Shown: one piece after another, positions 63,638 through 64,000 of the stretch | Layout: every line of letters begins with the position of its first letter | Numbering within the stretch: the first letter of the stretch is position 1 | Assembly: GCA_023957245.1 (NCBI GenBank) | Contig: JAMLHJ010000006.1 | Span: forward strand, 159,671-223,670 | Length of the DNA stretch: 64,000 bases | Direction of reading: 5' to 3' | Origin: Chitinophagales bacterium | Lineage (GTDB): Bacteria; Bacteroidota; Bacteroidia; Chitinophagales; JADIYW01 | Translations under genes and position numbers: made by a program | Notes under the pieces: generated by a model | Database searches by the model: none | What the model was told of the DNA's origin: nothing | Seen by the model: only the letters and a program-made list of their open reading frames with translations

Positions 63638-63670
63638 TTTTTAGCTAACATGTAATAATTAAAATACTCA

Positions 63671-63707
63671 AAGGGGAAAACATCACAGTTCTCCCCTTAT
63701 TTTTTTA
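63671..63707 (+). terminator. Terminator of the thiolase-fadJ operon
   Basis: AAGGGGA (63671-63677) and TCCCCTT (63692-63698) form a 7-bp stem followed by a T tract (to 63707), 33 bp after the stop codon. Confidence 0.75.
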
Positions 63708-63720
63708 TAAATCTTACCAA

Positions 63721-64000
63721 GTGATAGCCTCTACGAGGCAAACTCAGCCACCAGCATTTTCACATCTTCACATTTCCTCATTGCTTTACTAATTCTCAAC
63801 TCCGTGAACTTTGCGTAAAACTTAGCGTGCTTTGTGGTTGGCATCGACAGGCTCTGCCACCAGCAAATTTCATCTTACATTTTTCTTCTCACCTTTCTCT
63901 AAATCTTCACATTTGCAAATCTCCAAAATAAACTCCGTGTGCTTTGCGTAAAACTTTGTAGCCTTTGCGGTTAAATTGTATTTCTTAGAGCAGAATGCCC
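63721..64000 (+). repeat. Intergenic repeat cluster R5 (continues past the window)
   Basis: Modules GCCTCTACGAGGC (63727-63739, inverse of the R2/R4 hairpin), CCACCAGCATTTTCACATCTT, AACTCCGTGAACTTTGCGTA, a second ACCAGCAAATTTCAT, AACTCCGTGTGCTTTGCGTA and, at 63967-63994, TTGCGGTTAAATTGTATTTC followed by TTAGAGCA. That last piece is the beginning of the block shared by R1 and R3, so a third copy probably follows outside the window. No gene. Confidence 0.78.

Overview
The window is AT-rich DNA from a member of the Bacteroidota. The evidence is: promoters of the TTG-N19-TAnnTTTG type; a TonB-dependent receptor with a carboxypeptidase-like N-terminal domain paired with a DUF4249 lipoprotein; DUF5723, TamL-type lipoprotein and LpxB/SurE genes; many Cys-lipidated exported proteins; and a Bacteroidota-style split transhydrogenase. 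Nothing seen fixes a genus. Most of the window is ordinary chromosomal housekeeping, with no prophage, conjugative element or CRISPR array.

Layout. 1-2994: the 3' end of mfd, with a 1.23-kb IS256-like insertion sequence inserted in its last codons. 3.0-10.3 kb: a repeat cluster, TonB receptor and lipoprotein, a lone small subunit of methylmalonyl-CoA mutase, and a flavoprotein. 10.4-25.7 kb: dGTPase, an outer-membrane protein, tRNA-Phe, an RRM protein, an ABC-F ATPase, TamL divergent from an rRNA methyltransferase, tRNA-Ala overlapping the end of lpxB, surE, and a set of membrane proteins. 25.77-28.86 kb: a cysteine-biosynthesis operon (CysM, JAMM peptidase, CysO-like carrier, MoeZ-like activator) behind a leader peptide with five Cys codons and a complete attenuator. 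29-46 kb: class D beta-lactamase, aroQ, amino-acid permease, a two-component system, SDR, lipase, DMT transporter, dnaX with a -1 slippery site, YebC, and an acyl-CoA synthetase. 46-56.7 kb: TMEM175 channel, miaE, pntAA-AB-B, trpBA, proA, an MBL-fold hydrolase and ftsE. 57-64 kb: a long hairpin, tRNA-Arg, an ABC exporter-type operon with a DUF3299-like protein, and the beta-oxidation pair thiolase-FadJ.

The most interesting system is the cysteine operon. By homology to the mycobacterial CysM/CysO/Mec/MoeZ route, MoeZ would activate CysO to a thiocarboxylate, CysM would load it with the amino-acid skeleton, and the JAMM peptidase would release cysteine. Upstream, a Bacteroidota promoter lies 7 nt before a 24-codon leader ORF with five consecutive Cys codons. 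The sequence at the leader's stop codon is exactly complementary to the 5' arm of a canonical intrinsic terminator. This is a textbook attenuation geometry that would sense charged tRNA-Cys. The CysO-like carrier also has four residues after its Gly-Gly, so it may be made as a precursor.

Other notable points: the intergenic gaps (3.0-3.4, 11.9-12.1, 36.7-37.4, 53.1-53.6, 63.7-64.0 kb) carry a mosaic family of short repeat modules shared between them; several genes have the -7 element only 4-7 nt before the start codon, which suggests leaderless mRNAs; and dnaX probably makes two products by slippage on an A10 run.
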